Below are positions 11,336 through 20,581 of a DNA stretch of 64,000 nt, piece by piece; the stretch's first letter is position 1, and every line of letters begins with the position of its first letter. Origin of the DNA: Gemmatimonadota bacterium (GTDB lineage Bacteria > Gemmatimonadota > Gemmatimonadetes > Gemmatimonadales > GWC2-71-9). The DNA is taken from assembly GCA_003222195.1 (NCBI GenBank), contig QHVB01000032.1, forward strand, positions 1-64,000, written 5' to 3'. Position numbers and translations under genes: made by a program. The notes under the pieces are model-generated. The model was not told where the DNA came from and did no database searches. It was given only the letters and a program-made list of their open reading frames with translations.

Positions 11336-12481
11336 TCAGGAGCCGGTCACTCGGAAAGCGATCACCGTGCGTGAGTGATAGCGCTGGCCGGGGCGGAGGA
11401 TCGTGGATGGAAAGTTGGCGTGGTTCGGTGAGTCGGGGAAATGTTGCGTTTCCAGACACAGCCCCGCGCGGTGGGCGTAGGTGCGTCCCCCTTTCCCCCT
11501 GAGGGTTCCGTCGAGGAAGTTGCCAGAGTAGAACTGCACGCCAGGCTCCGTGGTGCTGATGTCGAGCGTCCGTCCGCTCAAGGGATCTTCGAGTCGCGCG
11601 GCGGGCGCCAGCGCCCCCGCTCCCGGCCCCCGGCTGCCCTGGTCGATCACCCAATTGTGGTCGTAACCGCGCCCGAAGCGCAGCTGCTCGTTCGCGGCGT
11701 CGATCCGCGCGCCGATCGCGATCGCCGTGCGAAAATCGAACGGTGTCCCCGCCACGGGGGCGACTTGCCCGGTCGGAATCAAGGTCGAATCGACCGGCGT
11801 AAATGCCGAGGCCTTGAGCGTCAACACGTGAGCGAGGATGTCGCCGGCGCCGTGGAGATTCCAGTAGGTATGCTGCGAGAGATTGATCGGAGTCGCCTTG
11901 GTCGTTGAGGCTTCGTATTCGATGATCAAGTCGTCAGCGTCCGTCAGCGTGTAGGTCACCTGGACCGATACAGCTCCGGGATATCCTTCCTCTCCATCCG
12001 GGCTCTCGTAGCGCAGCGTGACGCCCGCCGTGCTGTCGCTTTGGAACGGCGTGCCACTCCAAACGACTTTGTCGAATCCTCGTTCGCCGCCGTGCAGGCT
12101 GTTCGGCCCGTTGTTGCGGGCAAGGTGGTAGGTGGCTCCATCAAGGGTGAATTGGCCGCGCGCGATCCGGTTCGCGTAGCGTCCGACGACGGCGCCGAAG
12201 TACGGCGATCCCGCGACGTAGCCGCCCAGGCTGTCGAAGCCGAGCACGATATCCGCCCGCTTGCCGCTGCGATCGGGCGTTTGAATCGAAGTGATGATGG
12301 CTCCATACGTCATAGCGCGGACCTCGATGCCATGCGCGTTCGTCAACGTGAACAACTCCACGCGGCGACCGTCAGCTAGCTCGCCGAACGGCGCGCGGGA
12401 GACGCGATCACGATGCATGGTGCATCCCGAAGCCAGAATGAGCAGCGCGCTGATGCTGAAGGAGCGAAGCACAGGCTGCAT
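11336..12481 (-). CDS. galM: Aldose 1-epimerase (galactose mutarotase), lipoprotein-anchored
   Basis: About 381 residues from ATG 12481, which sits one base after the stop of the GH2 gene and begins a lipoprotein signal (MQPVLRSFSISALLILASGC). Active-site features of the family are visible: NGPNSLHGGERGFDK with the first catalytic His, SQHTYWNLHG with the second, and EPGVQFYSGNF with the glutamate base. It interconverts alpha and beta anomers of hexoses. Anchoring in the envelope and the adjacent glycosidase suggest it equilibrates sugars released in the periplasm. A longer frame to 12556 would bury the signal peptide and is rejected. Gene symbol by family, not by proven orthology. Confidence 0.9.
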   Translation of the reverse strand: MQPVLRSFSISALLILASGCTMHRDRVSRAPFGELADGRRVELFTLTNAHGIEVRAMTYGAIITSIQTPDRSGKRADIVLGFDSLGGYVAGSPYFGAVVGRYANRIARGQFTLDGATYHLARNNGPNSLHGGERGFDKVVWSGTPFQSDSTAGVTLRYESPDGEEGYPGAVSVQVTYTLTDADDLIIEYEASTTKATPINLSQHTYWNLHGAGDILAHVLTLKASAFTPVDSTLIPTGQVAPVAGTPFDFRTAIAIGARIDAANEQLRFGRGYDHNWVIDQGSRGPGAGALAPAARLEDPLSGRTLDISTTEPGVQFYSGNFLDGTLRGKGGRTYAHRAGLCLETQHFPDSPNHANFPSTILRPGQRYHSRTVIAFRVTGS

Positions 12482-12482
12482 G

Positions 12483-15245
12483 TTATCGCAGCACGAAGAT
12501 GACCGTGGGATCGACGGGATAGCGCCCGAACCGCGCGCCGTAAATCGCCAATCCACCGGGAAGTGTCTCGTCGACTTCCAATCGGACGACGATTTCCTTC
12601 GTCCGCGCCGCCGCGCTCAGCGCCTCTGGCGGCACCGCAACCCGCAGCAGCTCGCCGTACGACCCCGCTTCATACAGGTGGCCGTCGTGCGGCTGAGCCT
12701 GCCAGCTGAGGATGCCGCGTGAATCCGCCGGATCATCGGCCAGCGGGTAGTGCCCGGCCACAACGCCGTTCACGCGCACGGTGACAGCGCTCGGGAACGG
12801 GTGTTCGCCGGTCATGGGGTAACTGTTCGGATTGCGACTGGGATCGTGGAAGCCGCCGCCCCGCATGTAATCCCCGTTGTCGGCGAGCGTCGAATCGCGG
12901 TCCTTGCCATTCAACCGCTTCGCGGACGCCTCGACGATGAACATGGCCCGCTCCACGGTGCGCGGATCGAGTCCCGCCGGCCATGGCATGCGGTACTCGA
13001 AGTAGCCGCTGCCGGCCCCGTCCAATTTGCGATCGCCGAGGACCGCCCACTGCTTGAGACTCCAATGCGCGTCGTGTACCGCCGTCGCGGGAACGTGCAC
13101 GATGCGTGCGCGACGCCCATCGGCCAGCCGGACCGTGTCAGGCGGCGTTCCTGCCGGGACGAATGTCGTGAAGTTGCGGTGCAACACCGCTCCTGTGCTG
13201 TCCTCGAGGCTGACGCTGAGCACGACTGTGGCCGGTTCATCAGGCATCGTGACGGACAACGGTGCCAGCGGCTGGGACATCCAGGGCCGATAAGGTATCC
13301 GGGAAGTGGAGGAACTGTATCGCTTCTCTTCACCGAGCGCATTCCAGCCGCGCAGCTCGGTGCGCAGCGTGAGCGAGTCGCCGTACGCGGTGCTGCCGGT
13401 CAGGAACGACGCGTACAGCGGCACTTCCACGCGCTCCCCGGGCCACACCGCGCGACTCAGCTCCGAATCACCGACGGCGATGTAGAGTGGAGCGTGCAAG
13501 TCACGCAGCGTCATCCCTCGGGCGATGTCGCCGAAGCCGGTCTCCTTGCGTGACCGGTCGAACCGCCAGTAGCCGTTCCATTCGTTGATGACGTCGTGGT
13601 GCTCCGTATACAGCCAGCCCGCCAGCTTGGGGTGGCGTCGAAACGCGTTGATGGCCCGGTGATAATCCCAACTCCAGTCGACGTCCCCCGTACTCCCCTT
13701 ATAGCCCCACACATTGCCGAATTCGGAATTGAGCATCGGCTGGTGCGCCTGCCGCCACGGCGTCTCGAAATTCCATTGCGAACCGGGATAGGTGCTATCG
13801 CTGATCTGCCGCACGCGTCCTTCCCACCGCCAGCCAGGCAGGTACTCGTGCCACGAGTTGAGATCGGTCTCGGTGTGGCCACGGCCACAGCACGGCGAGT
13901 TGTCCTCGACCAAGCGGGTCGAGTCCAGTGACTTTGCCAGTGCGTAGTCGCGCGCGACGCGCGCCCGCGTCTCCGGCAGATACCGCTCGCTGCTGCTGTC
14001 CCGCGTGAGCAGTCCCCACGTCTCGTTGAACAACACCCACGAGAAGATCGCCGGGTGGTTGTAATCGCGGTCGATCATCCCACGCAAGGCGGCATCGTGT
14101 TCCTGGAACGCCGCCGAGTCCGGCGGTCCCCACCAATTCGGGATGTCGGCCATGATCAGCACGCCGAGGCGGTCGGCCCAGTAGAGTTTGCGCGGGGTTT
14201 CGATCTTCACGTGCTCGCGGAGGCCATTCAGGCCGATCTGTCGCGCCCGCAGGATCTCATCCCGCAGCACGCTGTCAGTCGGGAATGTGTAATAGCCGTT
14301 CGGATGGTACGCCTGGTCGAGCGCGAGCTGCAGGAAGACCGGTGTGCCGTTGATCGCGACGTAGGGATAATTCGTGCCCGGCAGGTCGACCACCGAGATC
14401 GTGCGCATGCCGAAATACGTATGCACGCGATCTTGCAGCACGCCGTTCCCGCTGACACTCACCGTCACCTCATGGAGAAACGGATCGTCGAGGGACCAGC
14501 GATGCGCATTGGAAAGCGGGACCTCGAGGTGTGCGGCCGTTGCGCCGCGCGCAATGCGGCTCGTGACCACCGGCTTCCCTTCCCGATTGTCGAATGCGAC
14601 GCTGAGCGTCAGCGCGCGCGGCGCCGGTTCGAGTAAGCGGGCATCGACGCGCACGCCCTCCAGGTCGCGCCAGGGCGTGAAGTGGACGGCCGCCAGTGGT
14701 GCGCTGCCTCGCGCTTCCACGTACAGCGTTTGCCAGATGCCGCGTGCCGGGCCGTAGCCCTGCTTGCCTTCGAGCTTGAACGGGTGCGGCGTGTCATCGA
14801 CGCGCAGCACGAGCCGATGCGGGCCGCCCTGCAGCCGGCGCGGCAGCTCGAATGAGAAGGGCATGTAGCCGCCCTGATAGTCTCCCAATTTCGTGCTGTC
14901 GAGCCAAACGGTTGTGCGCCAATCGCACGCTCCCACAACGAGGAAGACTCGGCGCCCGCGCCACTCCGCCGGCACCGTAATCTCGCGCGCATACCAACCG
15001 ATGTTCGCGCTGTCGGGCACACCCGAGAGCGGCGCACCCCAGGAGAACGGCACCACAATCTCGCGGTTGCCGGGAAGCGAGCCCCCGGGCCAGCCGAGGC
15101 GTAGACCTTCGTCTCGTGGATCAAAAGCGAATCGCCAGGTACCGTTGAGACTCAGCCAATCGGCGCGTTGAAAGTCGGGGCGTGGATGCTCGGGAAGAGG
15201 GATTTGAACCGTGCGCAAACAAGCGAGAATCAGGAGCAATGACAT
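12483..15245 (-). CDS. Glycoside hydrolase family 2 protein (beta-galactosidase/glucuronidase/mannosidase-like)
   Basis: 920 residues with a short hydrophobic N-terminus that may act as signal peptide (MSLLLILACL). The order is the GH2 sugar-binding jelly roll (about 25-170; SLNGTWRFAFDP, GWYAREITVP), an Ig-like domain, the TIM barrel (about 290-600) and C-terminal beta domains. The acid/base Glu is in FSWVLFNETWG and the nucleophile Glu in MLNSEFGNVWG, the usual GH2 pair, so the enzyme should be active with retaining chemistry. It hydrolyses terminal beta-linked sugars; specificity is not readable. One base separates its stop from the galM-like start, so the two form an operon for glycan use. 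Confidence 0.9.
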   Translation of the reverse strand: MSLLLILACLRTVQIPLPEHPRPDFQRADWLSLNGTWRFAFDPRDEGLRLGWPGGSLPGNREIVVPFSWGAPLSGVPDSANIGWYAREITVPAEWRGRRVFLVVGACDWRTTVWLDSTKLGDYQGGYMPFSFELPRRLQGGPHRLVLRVDDTPHPFKLEGKQGYGPARGIWQTLYVEARGSAPLAAVHFTPWRDLEGVRVDARLLEPAPRALTLSVAFDNREGKPVVTSRIARGATAAHLEVPLSNAHRWSLDDPFLHEVTVSVSGNGVLQDRVHTYFGMRTISVVDLPGTNYPYVAINGTPVFLQLALDQAYHPNGYYTFPTDSVLRDEILRARQIGLNGLREHVKIETPRKLYWADRLGVLIMADIPNWWGPPDSAAFQEHDAALRGMIDRDYNHPAIFSWVLFNETWGLLTRDSSSERYLPETRARVARDYALAKSLDSTRLVEDNSPCCGRGHTETDLNSWHEYLPGWRWEGRVRQISDSTYPGSQWNFETPWRQAHQPMLNSEFGNVWGYKGSTGDVDWSWDYHRAINAFRRHPKLAGWLYTEHHDVINEWNGYWRFDRSRKETGFGDIARGMTLRDLHAPLYIAVGDSELSRAVWPGERVEVPLYASFLTGSTAYGDSLTLRTELRGWNALGEEKRYSSSTSRIPYRPWMSQPLAPLSVTMPDEPATVVLSVSLEDSTGAVLHRNFTTFVPAGTPPDTVRLADGRRARIVHVPATAVHDAHWSLKQWAVLGDRKLDGAGSGYFEYRMPWPAGLDPRTVERAMFIVEASAKRLNGKDRDSTLADNGDYMRGGGFHDPSRNPNSYPMTGEHPFPSAVTVRVNGVVAGHYPLADDPADSRGILSWQAQPHDGHLYEAGSYGELLRVAVPPEALSAAARTKEIVVRLEVDETLPGGLAIYGARFGRYPVDPTVIFVLR

Positions 15246-15323
15246 GGTGCCCTAGACTACAGAGCCTTGGAAACGATGCAACTGGTCACCGGGGCTCTCG
15301 AAACCTGAGCCATGGGCCTGTGC

Positions 15324-17192
15324 TCAGACGCCGTGCAGTTGTTTCACCGCGCGATCGGCTTCGCGAATCGAGTTCCGATGATCGCTGGCCCCAGCGAGGT
15401 CCGTATTCGCAAACGCGATCCGCCCGTGCGGACGATTCCGCAGGACGTCCCGCGGCGCCGGCTGGCCATTGATGCCGAAAAAGAATCCCGGCTGCGGATT
15501 CACGTACGCGTGGCCCCAGCGATTGAGAATGATGCCGGCGATGTCCCGGCGCGGATCGAACCCACCGGGCGCAAACATGTCGGCGAGCTGCTCGCGGAAT
15601 GCGCGCTCGTACTCCGCGAACGACGTGCCGAGCAGCTGCGCGCGTCCCCGGCTCCCTTGCTCGGCGATCGAGAGGCCGGGCTGGGCGAAGAGGACCTTGA
15701 TGGTCAGCACGGTCGGTGAGTCAGGACCGATGGTGCGGGGCTCGTGGCCGACAAGCGCCATCTTCCGTACCGAGAGGTAGTCGCCGAGTCCGCCGAACCA
15801 GCGGCAGCCGGACAATCCCATTTTGTAGAGGAAGCGCCAGTTCCGGACGGCGATGTTGGCCATCAAGCACGGCGATCGATAAAACTGCGCGTACGCGTCG
15901 CGATGGCTGGCGGGGAGGTCATGCACGATATGCTTCGCGGTCCAGCTACCGCCCGCCACGACGACCGACCGCGCCCTGACGTTGTAGACTTTCTTGCCCT
16001 TCGCGTACGTGACGACAACGTGCGACGCGCTCGCGGGATCGCCGGCGTGCTCGACGCGGACGACTGTGGAATTGAGCCGAAGCCGTGTCGCTTGGCCAGC
16101 GCGATCGAGCGCGCGGAAGTTGACCCGATTTTGCCACACCGCGTCGACGGTGCGCGGGCCGGCGAAGGCGTCGGCGATGAGCGTCTTCACCATCAGCCGC
16201 GCGAATCCGCCGTTGCCGTCGGGGAACATCTGGTCGCCGAGCTGGTCGCCGCCGTCCTCCGGAAATTGGTTCTCGATGGCGTAGTTGCAGTAGGCCGACA
16301 GCACGTCGGGGCCAAGGCCGTAGCCACCGCCCTCGACTGGCGACAGAAACGTGCGCACGGTCTCGCGGCTGAGGTTGTATCGCGCCATCAAGTGATCTTC
16401 CAGTGTGATCGCGTCGAGCTGGCGCGAGATGGCGTCGCCCTCGGTCTGTGGGCGCGGTCCGTCGACGCCGCCCGTCCGCCAGCGTAGCAACTCCGCTCGC
16501 GTGGTTTCACTGATCGGAGCGCCTTCGAGCTTCCGTCCCCACGGGTCCAGGACCCATACGCCGGGTCGCTGGCCGAACCGCGGTCCGAAGTAGAAGCCAT
16601 AATTCCTCGGCGTCTCGTACGGCGAGTGAGCCAGCGGCATCTCGGGCGACGGCCCGCCCCACGTCTGGTAGGCGAACGTGGAGCGATCCATGCCGATCAT
16701 CTCGTAAAAGCGATCGGTATAGCCACCTTTCCCCGGGACGAGGAAGATCGCGGAGCCCTGGTGCGCGGTCAGCCGCTGCCCGTCGACGAGGAACTCGTTG
16801 CGCTTTGCTTCACCGCCGAAGATCGGGTGGTTGTCGATGACGAGGCAGCGACCGCCTTTGTATTTCTGGAAGAAGATCGCGGCCGCGAGTCCGCTGATTC
16901 CGCCGCCGACGGCGACGAGGTCGTACGTCTCGCCGGTGTCGATGGCGTTGGCGACACGCGTTTCGAACGCGCCATCGCGCAGCGCGTGTCCGGCGCTCAG
17001 GACATCCCAGGTGTTGCCGTTCGAGTGTCGGTAGTCGCCAATGCCGCCGTAGCCGTTGAAGGCGTCGGCCGGGGAGATCGTTGGCGCTTGACCGGGGAGG
17101 AGGAACCCGGCGCCGGCGAGGAGCGCGCCGTTGAGAAAGTCGCGGCGGGAGATCGGCTCGCTCAAGCCGAGGCTATCGTGGGGAGTGCGCAT
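15324..17192 (-). CDS. Tat-exported FAD oxidoreductase, spermidine dehydrogenase-like
   Basis: 622 residues. A twin-arginine signal is clear (PISRRDFLNGALLAGAG), so the folded flavoprotein should be exported. FAD-binding VAVGGGISGLAAAIFFQKY follows near residue 90, then FGGEAKRNEF and the conserved opening NGYGGIGDY. This arrangement resembles the periplasmic spermidine dehydrogenase family (SpdH of Pseudomonas), which cleaves polyamines and passes electrons to the respiratory chain; similarity is recalled from motifs, not measured. AGGA lies directly before the ATG. It is downstream of the tRNA terminator with no partner gene in operon distance, and the GH2 gene starts 78 bases further on. 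Confidence 0.7.
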   Translation of the reverse strand: MRTPHDSLGLSEPISRRDFLNGALLAGAGFLLPGQAPTISPADAFNGYGGIGDYRHSNGNTWDVLSAGHALRDGAFETRVANAIDTGETYDLVAVGGGISGLAAAIFFQKYKGGRCLVIDNHPIFGGEAKRNEFLVDGQRLTAHQGSAIFLVPGKGGYTDRFYEMIGMDRSTFAYQTWGGPSPEMPLAHSPYETPRNYGFYFGPRFGQRPGVWVLDPWGRKLEGAPISETTRAELLRWRTGGVDGPRPQTEGDAISRQLDAITLEDHLMARYNLSRETVRTFLSPVEGGGYGLGPDVLSAYCNYAIENQFPEDGGDQLGDQMFPDGNGGFARLMVKTLIADAFAGPRTVDAVWQNRVNFRALDRAGQATRLRLNSTVVRVEHAGDPASASHVVVTYAKGKKVYNVRARSVVVAGGSWTAKHIVHDLPASHRDAYAQFYRSPCLMANIAVRNWRFLYKMGLSGCRWFGGLGDYLSVRKMALVGHEPRTIGPDSPTVLTIKVLFAQPGLSIAEQGSRGRAQLLGTSFAEYERAFREQLADMFAPGGFDPRRDIAGIILNRWGHAYVNPQPGFFFGINGQPAPRDVLRNRPHGRIAFANTDLAGASDHRNSIREADRAVKQLHGV

Positions 17193-17220
17193 TCCTGGTG
17201 AGACAAAGGAACGACGTCAC

Positions 17221-17256
17221 AAAGCCCCGTCAACCGCGTGACCGGCTGACGGGGCT
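17221..17256 (-). terminator. Intrinsic terminator downstream of tRNA-Ile
   Basis: Reading leftward, AGCCCCGTCA (17256-17247) pairs perfectly with TGACGGGGCT (17232-17223) across a 14-base loop and is followed by TT and G. It lies 15 bases past the tRNA 3' end and separates it from the flavoprotein gene. Confidence 0.8.
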
Positions 17257-17270
17257 CGTGTTTTCGACCA

Positions 17271-17344
<74 letters not shown>

Positions 17345-17350
17345 TACTGG

Positions 17351-17436
17351 GGGACTAGGGGTTTGGCGTTCGGGGCTGGGGAAAACCCGCTGGACTCAGC
17401 ATCTCGGGTGTTCCCTAACCGCCAACCCCGAGTCCC
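17351..17436. repeat. Imperfect G-rich inverted repeat upstream of tRNA-Ile
   Basis: The arm at 17351-17375 (starting GGGACTAGGGGTTTGGCG) and the reverse complement of 17412-17436 (starting GGGACTCGGGGTTGGCG) match with one substitution and small indels, separated by 36 bases. It fills the space between the tRNA promoter side and the acidic-protein gene and resembles the purine-arm inverted repeat at 54364-54454 in composition. Confidence 0.7.
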
Positions 17437-17681
17437 TATTCCCATTCTCTTTTCGGTCCCTTCTTGGGCCGGAAGTCGTCCTCATCCCCCTCGTCGAACT
17501 CGTCGTCGAGATCGTCGTAATCGTCTTCGTCCAGATCGTCTTCGTCGAGCTCATCCTCGTCCAGCTCATCATCGAAGTCTTCGTCGAGTTCCTTGTCCTC
17601 TTCGAATTCTCCGAACTCCTCGTCGACGTCGTCGCTCCTCCGCTTGAGCGACCAGGCCATCGACGTCTCGCGGGCCAGCAT
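17436..17681 (-). CDS. Small, extremely acidic protein of unknown function
   Basis: 81 residues from ATG 17681, which has GGAGG six bases upstream; a GTG two codons earlier overlaps that site and is less likely. After about 18 residues, one of them a basic KRR, the chain is almost entirely Asp and Glu with a few Leu, Phe and Tyr (DEDELDEDDLDEDDYDD), ending in a basic PKKGPKREW. There is no signal peptide or membrane segment. Such composition predicts a disordered polyanion, possibly a nucleic-acid mimic or a chaperone for basic proteins, but no family is recognised. It lies 52 bases downstream of typA on the same strand and is probably co-transcribed with that ribosome-associated GTPase. Confidence 0.7.
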   Translation of the reverse strand: MLARETSMAWSLKRRSDDVDEEFGEFEEDKELDEDFDDELDEDELDEDDLDEDDYDDLDDEFDEGDEDDFRPKKGPKREWE

Positions 17682-17733
17682 TGCCACCTCCGGCTGAGGT
17701 TTCGCCGAACGACCGAACTTCAGGGACTCGGGA

Positions 17734-19584
17734 CTACTCCTCCAACAACGCCCGCTTCTCGCTGCGGGCCAGCTTGCGGCGCTCGGTCGCGCCCAGGAGG
17801 CGCTTGCGAAGCCGCACCGACGACGGTGTCACCTCGATCAGCTCGTCGTCCTCGATGTACTCCAACGCCAGCTCCAAGGTCATCTGGCGCGGCGGCTCCA
17901 AGATAATCATCTCGTCCGCCGCCGTCGTACGCATGTTCGTCAGCTTCTTTTCCTTCGTCGCGTTCACGTCCAGATCGCCCGGCCGCACGTGCTCCGCGAT
18001 GATCATCCCCTCGTACACCGGATCTCCCGGCTGTACGAACATCGTACCGCGCTCCTGAAGATTGAAGAGGGCGTACGCGACCACCACCCCCTCCCGGTCC
18101 GCCACCATGACACCGCGGTTCCGCCCCGACAGCGGACCGGCCCACAAATCATACTCGAAGAAGCGGTGGTGGATGATTCCCGTCCCCCGAGTATCCGTCA
18201 AGAACTCCGAACGATACCCCAGCAGCCCGCGCGCCGGGATCTTGAACCGCATCCGCACCATCCCCAGGCCGGGGTTCTTCATATCCAGCATGGTCGCGCG
18301 GCGCGGGCCCAGCTTCTCCATCACGACCCCGACGTACCCCTCCGGGCAGTCGATCATCAGCTCCTCGTACGGCTCGAGCCGCTCGCCGTTCGGCCCCTCG
18401 CGCGGGATGATCCGCGGCCGGCTCACCTGGAACTCGTATCCCTCGCGCCGCATCGTCTCCATCAGGATGCCGAGGTGCAGCTCCCCGCGACCCGACACGG
18501 TGAAGGCGTACGGTGTGTCCGTGTCCTCCACACGCAGCGCGACGTTGCGCTCGAGCTCCCGGTACAGCCGCTCGCGCAGCTGCCGGCCGGTCACGAACTT
18601 GCCTTCCCGCCCGGCGAGCGGCGAGTTGTTGACCAGCATGTCGACCGAGATCGTCGGTTCCTCGACCGCGATGCCGGCCAGCCGGTCGAGGTGATCGGGC
18701 GCCGTCACCGACTTCCCAATTTCGACACCGGCCAGGCCCGCCACGGCGACGATCTCGCCGGCGGCCGCCGTCTCGAGCTCGGCGCGCTCCAACCCCTCGA
18801 AGGCGAACAGCTTCACGATCTTGGCCTGCTCGAACGCCCCATCGCCCACAGGACCCGGCTCGCCGATCGGCAGTAACGCGACCGTGTCACCGACGTGCAC
18901 CTGTCCACGCTCGATTCGACCGATCCCGATCCGTCCCAGGTAGGACGAATAATCGAGCGTCGAGATCAACATCTGGAACGGTCCAGCGGGATTCGCCTTG
19001 GGGGGCGGAATTGTGCCGAGGATGGTCTCGAACAGCGGCTTCAGGTCCTTTCCTTCTTTTGCCAGGTCCAGCGTCGCGGTCCCCGCCCGGCTCGATGTAT
19101 AAAGGAAAGGGCAGTTGAACTGCTCGGGCGACGCATCGAGATCCATCAGCAGCTCCAGCACCTCGTCGTGCACCCGCAGCGGCTCGGCGTCAGACCGGTC
19201 GATCTTGTTGACCAGCACGATCGGCTTGAGCCCCAGCGCCAGCGCCTTGCCCGCGACGAACCGCGTCTGCGGCATTGGACCCTCGGCGGCATCCACCAGC
19301 AACAGGAAGCCGTCGACCATGCGCAGAATGCGCTCGACCTCACCGCCGAAGTCGGCGTGTCCGGGCGTGTCGACGATATTGATCTTCGTATCGCCCCACC
19401 GAACCGAAGTGTTCTTCGCCAGGATCGTAATGCCGCGCTCACGTTCGAGCGGGTTGGAATCCATGACGCGCTCCGCCACCTGCTGATTGGCGCGAAACAC
19501 CCCTGCCTGGCGGAGCATCTGGTCCACCAGCGTGGTCTTCCCGTGGTCGACGTGGGCGATGATGGCGATGTTACGGATTTTCAC
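17734..19584 (-). CDS. typA: Ribosome-associated translational GTPase TypA/BipA
   Basis: 616 residues, the usual length for the family. G motifs are intact: [10 protein letters not shown] (G1), DTPGHADF (G3), NKIDR (G4) and SSRAG (G5). EF-G-like domains II, III and V and the TypA-specific C-terminal domain follow ([19 protein letters not shown]). It binds the 70S A-site region and supports ribosome assembly and stress growth. The start is GTG 19584 with CAGGAC upstream and a sigma70-like promoter 40 bases away (19623-19651). The acidic-protein gene follows in the same direction. Confidence 0.97.
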   Translation of the reverse strand: MKIRNIAIIAHVDHGKTTLVDQMLRQAGVFRANQQVAERVMDSNPLERERGITILAKNTSVRWGDTKINIVDTPGHADFGGEVERILRMVDGFLLLVDAAEGPMPQTRFVAGKALALGLKPIVLVNKIDRSDAEPLRVHDEVLELLMDLDASPEQFNCPFLYTSSRAGTATLDLAKEGKDLKPLFETILGTIPPPKANPAGPFQMLISTLDYSSYLGRIGIGRIERGQVHVGDTVALLPIGEPGPVGDGAFEQAKIVKLFAFEGLERAELETAAAGEIVAVAGLAGVEIGKSVTAPDHLDRLAGIAVEEPTISVDMLVNNSPLAGREGKFVTGRQLRERLYRELERNVALRVEDTDTPYAFTVSGRGELHLGILMETMRREGYEFQVSRPRIIPREGPNGERLEPYEELMIDCPEGYVGVVMEKLGPRRATMLDMKNPGLGMVRMRFKIPARGLLGYRSEFLTDTRGTGIIHHRFFEYDLWAGPLSGRNRGVMVADREGVVVAYALFNLQERGTMFVQPGDPVYEGMIIAEHVRPGDLDVNATKEKKLTNMRTTAADEMIILEPPRQMTLELALEYIEDDELIEVTPSSVRLRKRLLGATERRKLARSEKRALLEE

Positions 19585-19622
19585 GGAATTACGTCCTGTG
19601 CAGTCCCCGAAATGAGGCGCGC

Positions 19623-19651
19623 AGTATAAATGGGTGGCTGGACAGGAACAA
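19623..19651 (-). promoter_or_regulatory. sigma70-type promoter of typA
   Basis: On the minus strand a -35 TTGTTC (19651-19646) and a -10 TATACT (19628-19623) are 17 bases apart. The predicted start of transcription leaves a leader of about 30 bases containing CAGGAC before GTG 19584. Confidence 0.65.
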
Positions 19652-19656
19652 GGGCG

Positions 19657-20544
19657 TCAGTCACAGATAGGCTCCCGCTCCACCTGCACCGTCACATGCT
19701 GGATTCCCATAGCTCGCATACGCCGCTGCACGGCCTCCAGCACCGGCTGATTATCGGTCGGATTCTTCACCACCAGGTGGCCGCTCATCGCGACCACCCC
19801 GCTCGTCACGGTCCAGAGATGCAAATCGTGAACCGATTCGACGCCCGGAACTGACACAATCCGATCGTGCACGTCGGAGAGCGCGATATGCGACGGCGCG
19901 GCCTCGAGCAGCACGTCGGCGCTTTCCTTGACGAGCCGCCACGCGCTCCCCAGCACCAGCAGCCCGATCAGCACCGAAATGAGCGGGTCGGCGAGCAGCC
20001 AGCCGGACGCGAGAATGATCACGCCGGCGACCAGAGCACCCACCGAGCCGAGCAAATCGCCCAGCACGTGCAGGTACGCGCCGCGCTGATTGAGGGAGTG
20101 CTGATGTCCGCGGTGCAGCACCAGCGCGGCGGCCAGGTTCGCCACGAAGCCCACCGCCGCGACGCCGAGCAGCAGCGGTGCGTTCACCAGCTGCGGAGCC
20201 CGCAGTCGGTGCCAAGCTTCGACACCGATGCCGATCGCGATGGCGAACAGCACCGCGCCGTTCACGAGGGCCGCGAGAATTTCGAGACGCATGAAGCCGA
20301 ACGAGCGCTCGGGCGTGGCGGGCCGCTGCGCGATCCACGCGGCAATCAGCGCCAGACCAAGCGCCGCCACGTCGGCGAGCATGTGGGCGGCGTCCGCGAG
20401 CAGCGCGAGCGAGCCAGCCAGCCAGCCGCCGATCAGCTCGACCAGCATGACGACGGCGGTGATGGCCAGCGCGAGCGTCAGGCGCCGTCGAGTCTCGACG
20501 TTGATCGGCGCGCGATAGGTGCAGTGGGCTTCAGCGGGCAGCAC
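19657..20544 (-). CDS. Cation diffusion facilitator (CDF) family metal exporter
   Basis: 295 residues with about six membrane helices. Metal-site signatures DAAHMLAD in helix 2 and HVLGDLLGS in helix 5 give the 2His-2Asp zinc site typical of CzcD/ZitB-type proteins. The cytosolic C-terminal domain ends with HVTVQVERE. It exports Zn or a similar divalent ion against protons. GTG 20544 has GAGGA eight bases upstream. It is divergent from the CNNM/CorC-type gene, sharing a 37-base region with a perfect palindrome. Symbol not given because orthology to czcD or zitB cannot be decided. Confidence 0.92.
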   Translation of the reverse strand: MLPAEAHCTYRAPINVETRRRLTLALAITAVVMLVELIGGWLAGSLALLADAAHMLADVAALGLALIAAWIAQRPATPERSFGFMRLEILAALVNGAVLFAIAIGIGVEAWHRLRAPQLVNAPLLLGVAAVGFVANLAAALVLHRGHQHSLNQRGAYLHVLGDLLGSVGALVAGVIILASGWLLADPLISVLIGLLVLGSAWRLVKESADVLLEAAPSHIALSDVHDRIVSVPGVESVHDLHLWTVTSGVVAMSGHLVVKNPTDNQPVLEAVQRRMRAMGIQHVTVQVEREPICD

Positions 20545-20565
20545 GGATGTGTCCTCGGCGCAAAT

Positions 20566-20578
20566 CTAATAGTATTAG
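20566..20578. promoter_or_regulatory. Palindrome CTAATA-g-TATTAG between divergent cation genes, overlapping a -10
   Basis: A perfect 6+1+6 palindrome is centred at 20572 in the 37-base space between the CDF exporter and the CNNM-like gene. TAGTAT (20570-20575) within it is a plausible -10 for the rightward gene, six bases before its GTG. It could be an operator, or simply two back-to-back -10 elements. Confidence 0.5.
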
Positions 20579-20581
20579 GCC

